Positions 62,376-64,000 of a stretch of DNA of 64,000 bases are shown piece by piece (within the stretch, counting starts at the first letter, position 1; the number at the start of each line of letters is the position of its first letter). The notes under the pieces were generated by a model, which worked only from the letters and a program-made list of their open reading frames with translations, was not told where the DNA came from and did no database searches. This DNA is from Nocardia tengchongensis (GTDB lineage Bacteria; Actinomycetota; Actinomycetes; Mycobacteriales; Mycobacteriaceae). The position numbers and the translations under genes were made by a program. Location: assembly GCF_018362975.1 (NCBI RefSeq), contig NZ_CP074371.1, forward strand, positions 124,001-188,000. The letters run 5' to 3'.

Positions 62376-63535
62376 CCGTGAACATCGACTCGCAAACGTC
62401 CCGGCACGCGGCGGAGCTGTTGCTGCCGCCGCCCGACGGGACGCTGGGCAGCATCGCCATCGGGGACTTCACGCTGGAGAACGGCGTCGTCATCCCCGAT
62501 GCGACGCTGGCGGTGCAGCGCTGGGGCGAACTATCCGCGAACGCGGACAACGTGGTGCTGGTCGAGCACGCGCTGACCGGTGATTCGCACGTGGTGGGTC
62601 CCGCCGACATGCATCACGGCCAGCCCGGCTGGTGGGACGGCGTCGTCGGCGCCGGCGCGCCCCTGGATACCCGCGAGTGGTGTGTCATCGCCACCAACGT
62701 GCTCGGCGGCTGCAAGGGCAGCACCGGCCCGTCCTCCCTGGCCCCGGACGGAAAGCCTTGGGGCACACGGTTTCCCGAGCTGTCCATCCGTGACCAGGTG
62801 AACGCGGAGGCCAAGCTCTTCGATCTGCTCGGCATCGACCGCCTGGCCGCCGCGATCGGCGGCTCCATGGGCGGCATGCGGGTGCTGGAATGGATGGTCG
62901 GCCGGCCCGAACGGGTCGGCGCGGCCCTGGTGCTGGCCGTCGGCGCGCGCGCCACCGCCGACCAGATCGGCACCCAGACCACCCAGATCGCCGCCATCAA
63001 GGCCGATCCGGACTGGCAGGGCGGCGACTATCACGGCACCGGGCGCGCGCCCATGACCGGCATGGGCATCGCCCGCCGCATCGCGCACCTGACCTACCGC
63101 ACCGAGGGCGAACTCGACCACCGCTTCGAGAATCACGCCCAGGGCGACGAGGATCCGCTCGCGGGTGGCCGCTACGCGGTGCAGAGCTACCTGGAGTACC
63201 AGGCGGACAAGCTGATCGCGCGTTTCGACCCGAGCACCTACGTGCTGCTCACCGAGGCCATGAACCGCTACGACGTGGGTCGCGGCCGCGGCGGCATCGC
63301 CGCGGCGCTGGCCTCGACGCCGGTGCCGTGCGTGATCGGCGGGGTGGACTCGGACCGGCTCTACCCGCTGCGCACCCAGCAGGAGCTGGCCGATCTGCTG
63401 CCGGGTTCCAAGGGGCTCGAGGTCATCCATTCGAAGGACGGCCACGACGGCTTCCTGACCGAGACCGAAGCGGTCGGCAAACTCATGCTGGAGACGATGG
63501 AACTGGCGCGCGCCCAGCGCGTGTCGGGTCGCTGA
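62372..63535 (+). CDS. metX: Homoserine O-acetyltransferase
   Basis: A 387-residue alpha/beta-hydrolase-fold enzyme that acetylates homoserine with acetyl-CoA, supplying Met[20 protein letters not shown] is the family signature. The nucleophile Ser165 lies in IGGSMGGM, the acid Asp in GVDSDRLYP and the His in [11 protein letters not shown]. The start overlaps the metY stop: a TTG at 62372 (TTGA) or a GTG at 62378 are both possible. It forms a translationally linked operon with metY. The mycobacterial name is metA (Rv3341). Confidence 0.93.
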   Translation: MTVNIDSQTSRHAAELLLPPPDGTLGSIAIGDFTLENGVVIPDATLAVQRWGELSANADNVVLVEHALTGDSHVVGPADMHHGQPGWWDGVVGAGAPLDTREWCVIATNVLGGCKGSTGPSSLAPDGKPWGTRFPELSIRDQVNAEAKLFDLLGIDRLAAAIGGSMGGMRVLEWMVGRPERVGAALVLAVGARATADQIGTQTTQIAAIKADPDWQGGDYHGTGRAPMTGMGIARRIAHLTYRTEGELDHRFENHAQGDEDPLAGGRYAVQSYLEYQADKLIARFDPSTYVLLTEAMNRYDVGRGRGGIAAALASTPVPCVIGGVDSDRLYPLRTQQELADLLPGSKGLEVIHSKDGHDGFLTETEAVGKLMLETMELARAQRVSGR

Positions 63536-63687
63536 TCCGCCGCCGTAACTGTGCCGCGGCGCCGCCGCCCGCCTGCCGTGTGGCGGTGCTGCCTACCCGC
63601 CGTGGCGGCACTGCCCCTGCGCCGTAACACCGCTGCCACTGCCGGACTGCGTTACGGGACGTGTCGCGCCTGTTTCGTGCGAATTGT

Positions 63688-63721
63688 CATGACGCGCTTC
63701 CGGTTTCGCGGACATGACGCG
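63688..63721. repeat. CATGACGCG direct repeat downstream of metX
   Basis: CATGACGCG occurs at 63688-63696 and 63713-63721 in the 246-base region between metX and the next small gene. The same region has several CGCCGTAAC/GTTACGG elements (63540-63655). It otherwise holds no supported gene; its -10-like TAATAT at 63769-63774 serves the small gene. Confidence 0.4.
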
Positions 63722-63781
63722 TTCGTAACCGGACTTCCGGAATGCGTGTGCGACAGGCGTTTCGGTCGTAATATTTCATCC

Positions 63782-63943
63782 ATGACCGCCGCATTCGATG
63801 ACATGGATCTCCGTGATCTCGTCGATCTGCTCTCCGAGGACGAGCAGCGTGAACTCCGCCCGGCCATACTCCGTGTGCTGCACAGACTCCCCGATCAGGA
63901 AGTGCTGCGCCGAGAACTCGGTCGCCGCATAACAGCCGTCTAG
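63782..63943 (+). CDS. Small acidic helical protein of unknown function, probably leaderless
   Basis: A 53-residue protein predicted to be mostly helical (DLRDLVDLLSEDEQRELRPAILRVLHRLPDQEVLRREL). No signal peptide or membrane segment is present. There is no ribosome binding site before ATG 63782, but TAATAT at 63769-63774 is seven bases upstream, so transcription would begin at about the ATG. Leaderless mRNAs are common in this group of bacteria. I do not recognise the protein. Confidence 0.55.
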   Translation: MTAAFDDMDLRDLVDLLSEDEQRELRPAILRVLHRLPDQEVLRRELGRRITAV

Positions 63944-64000
63944 CAATCCCTCAGCGCCGCCGGTTCACCCCGGCGGCAGAACGTCGCTCACCTTTTCCAG

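Overview
This window is high-GC actinobacterial DNA, most likely from Nocardia or a close mycolic-acid relative. The main evidence is gene order. Read left to right it follows the stretch of the Mycobacterium tuberculosis chromosome from lhr (Rv3296) to metX/metA (Rv3341): lhr, nei, glpD2, lpdA, an Rv3304-like gene, amiA1/amiB1, deoD, pmmB, upp, an Rv3311-like gene, add-deoA-cdd, sdhCDAB, dacB1, a YihY protein, trpS, icd1, metY, metX. This comparison is from memory of that genome; no alignment was run. Lineage-specific blocks are inserted between these shared genes.

Layout. 0-2 kb: the end of an Lhr helicase, a Nei-type DNA glycosylase and an NADP-binding reductase. 2-5.5 kb: divergent glycerol catabolism genes (glpD, glpK). 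5.4-10.8 kb: an aminotransferase, two cell-envelope proteins and the flavoprotein LpdA. 11-15.5 kb: small enzymes, two M20 amidohydrolases and an enoyl-CoA hydratase. 15.6-25.5 kb: nucleoside salvage (deoD, pmmB, upp, add, deoA, cdd), interrupted by a four-gene type VII secretion-associated cluster and an acidic conserved protein. 25.8-29.2 kb: succinate dehydrogenase sdhCDAB. 29.2-36.9 kb: a PadR unit, phenylalanine hydroxylase, a TetR/MFS pair, a SnoaL-like protein, a penicillin-binding carboxypeptidase and a YihY protein. 37-43 kb: trpS, an MpaB-type oxygenase with a divergent TetR, and secreted beta-propeller and phosphoesterase proteins. 42.6-44.4 kb: an overlapping xthA, secreted-RNase and barstar operon. 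44.5-47.8 kb: a hydrolase, a methyltransferase and a secreted GH1 glycosidase. 47.8-53.4 kb: a five-gene acyl-CoA degradation operon with its TetR regulator. 53.4-54.4 kb: a probable fluoride riboswitch and two fluoride channel genes. 54.4-60.8 kb: a cysteine-rich secreted peptide, a cyclase-like protein, two MFS exporters, icd and a TetR. 60.8-63.5 kb: methionine synthesis (metY-metX) behind a SAM-IV riboswitch and a three-cysteine leader peptide.

Three regulatory arrangements stand out. First, metY-metX carries a SAM-sensing RNA followed by an 11-codon MCCC leader ORF with a strong ribosome binding site. Second, two copies of the same palindrome (ACATACA-N4-TGTATGT) lie upstream of the acyl-CoA operon and upstream of its TetR gene. 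Third, an iron-box-like sequence lies between cdd and sdhC.

A data-quality point matters for any reader. At least seven genes (nei, glpD, a secreted proline-rich protein, cdd, phhA, a SnoaL-like gene, an MFS gene) are each broken or altered by one base. In each case, adding or removing a single base restores the full family-like protein. So many single-base breaks in housekeeping genes look more like consensus errors than true pseudogenes.
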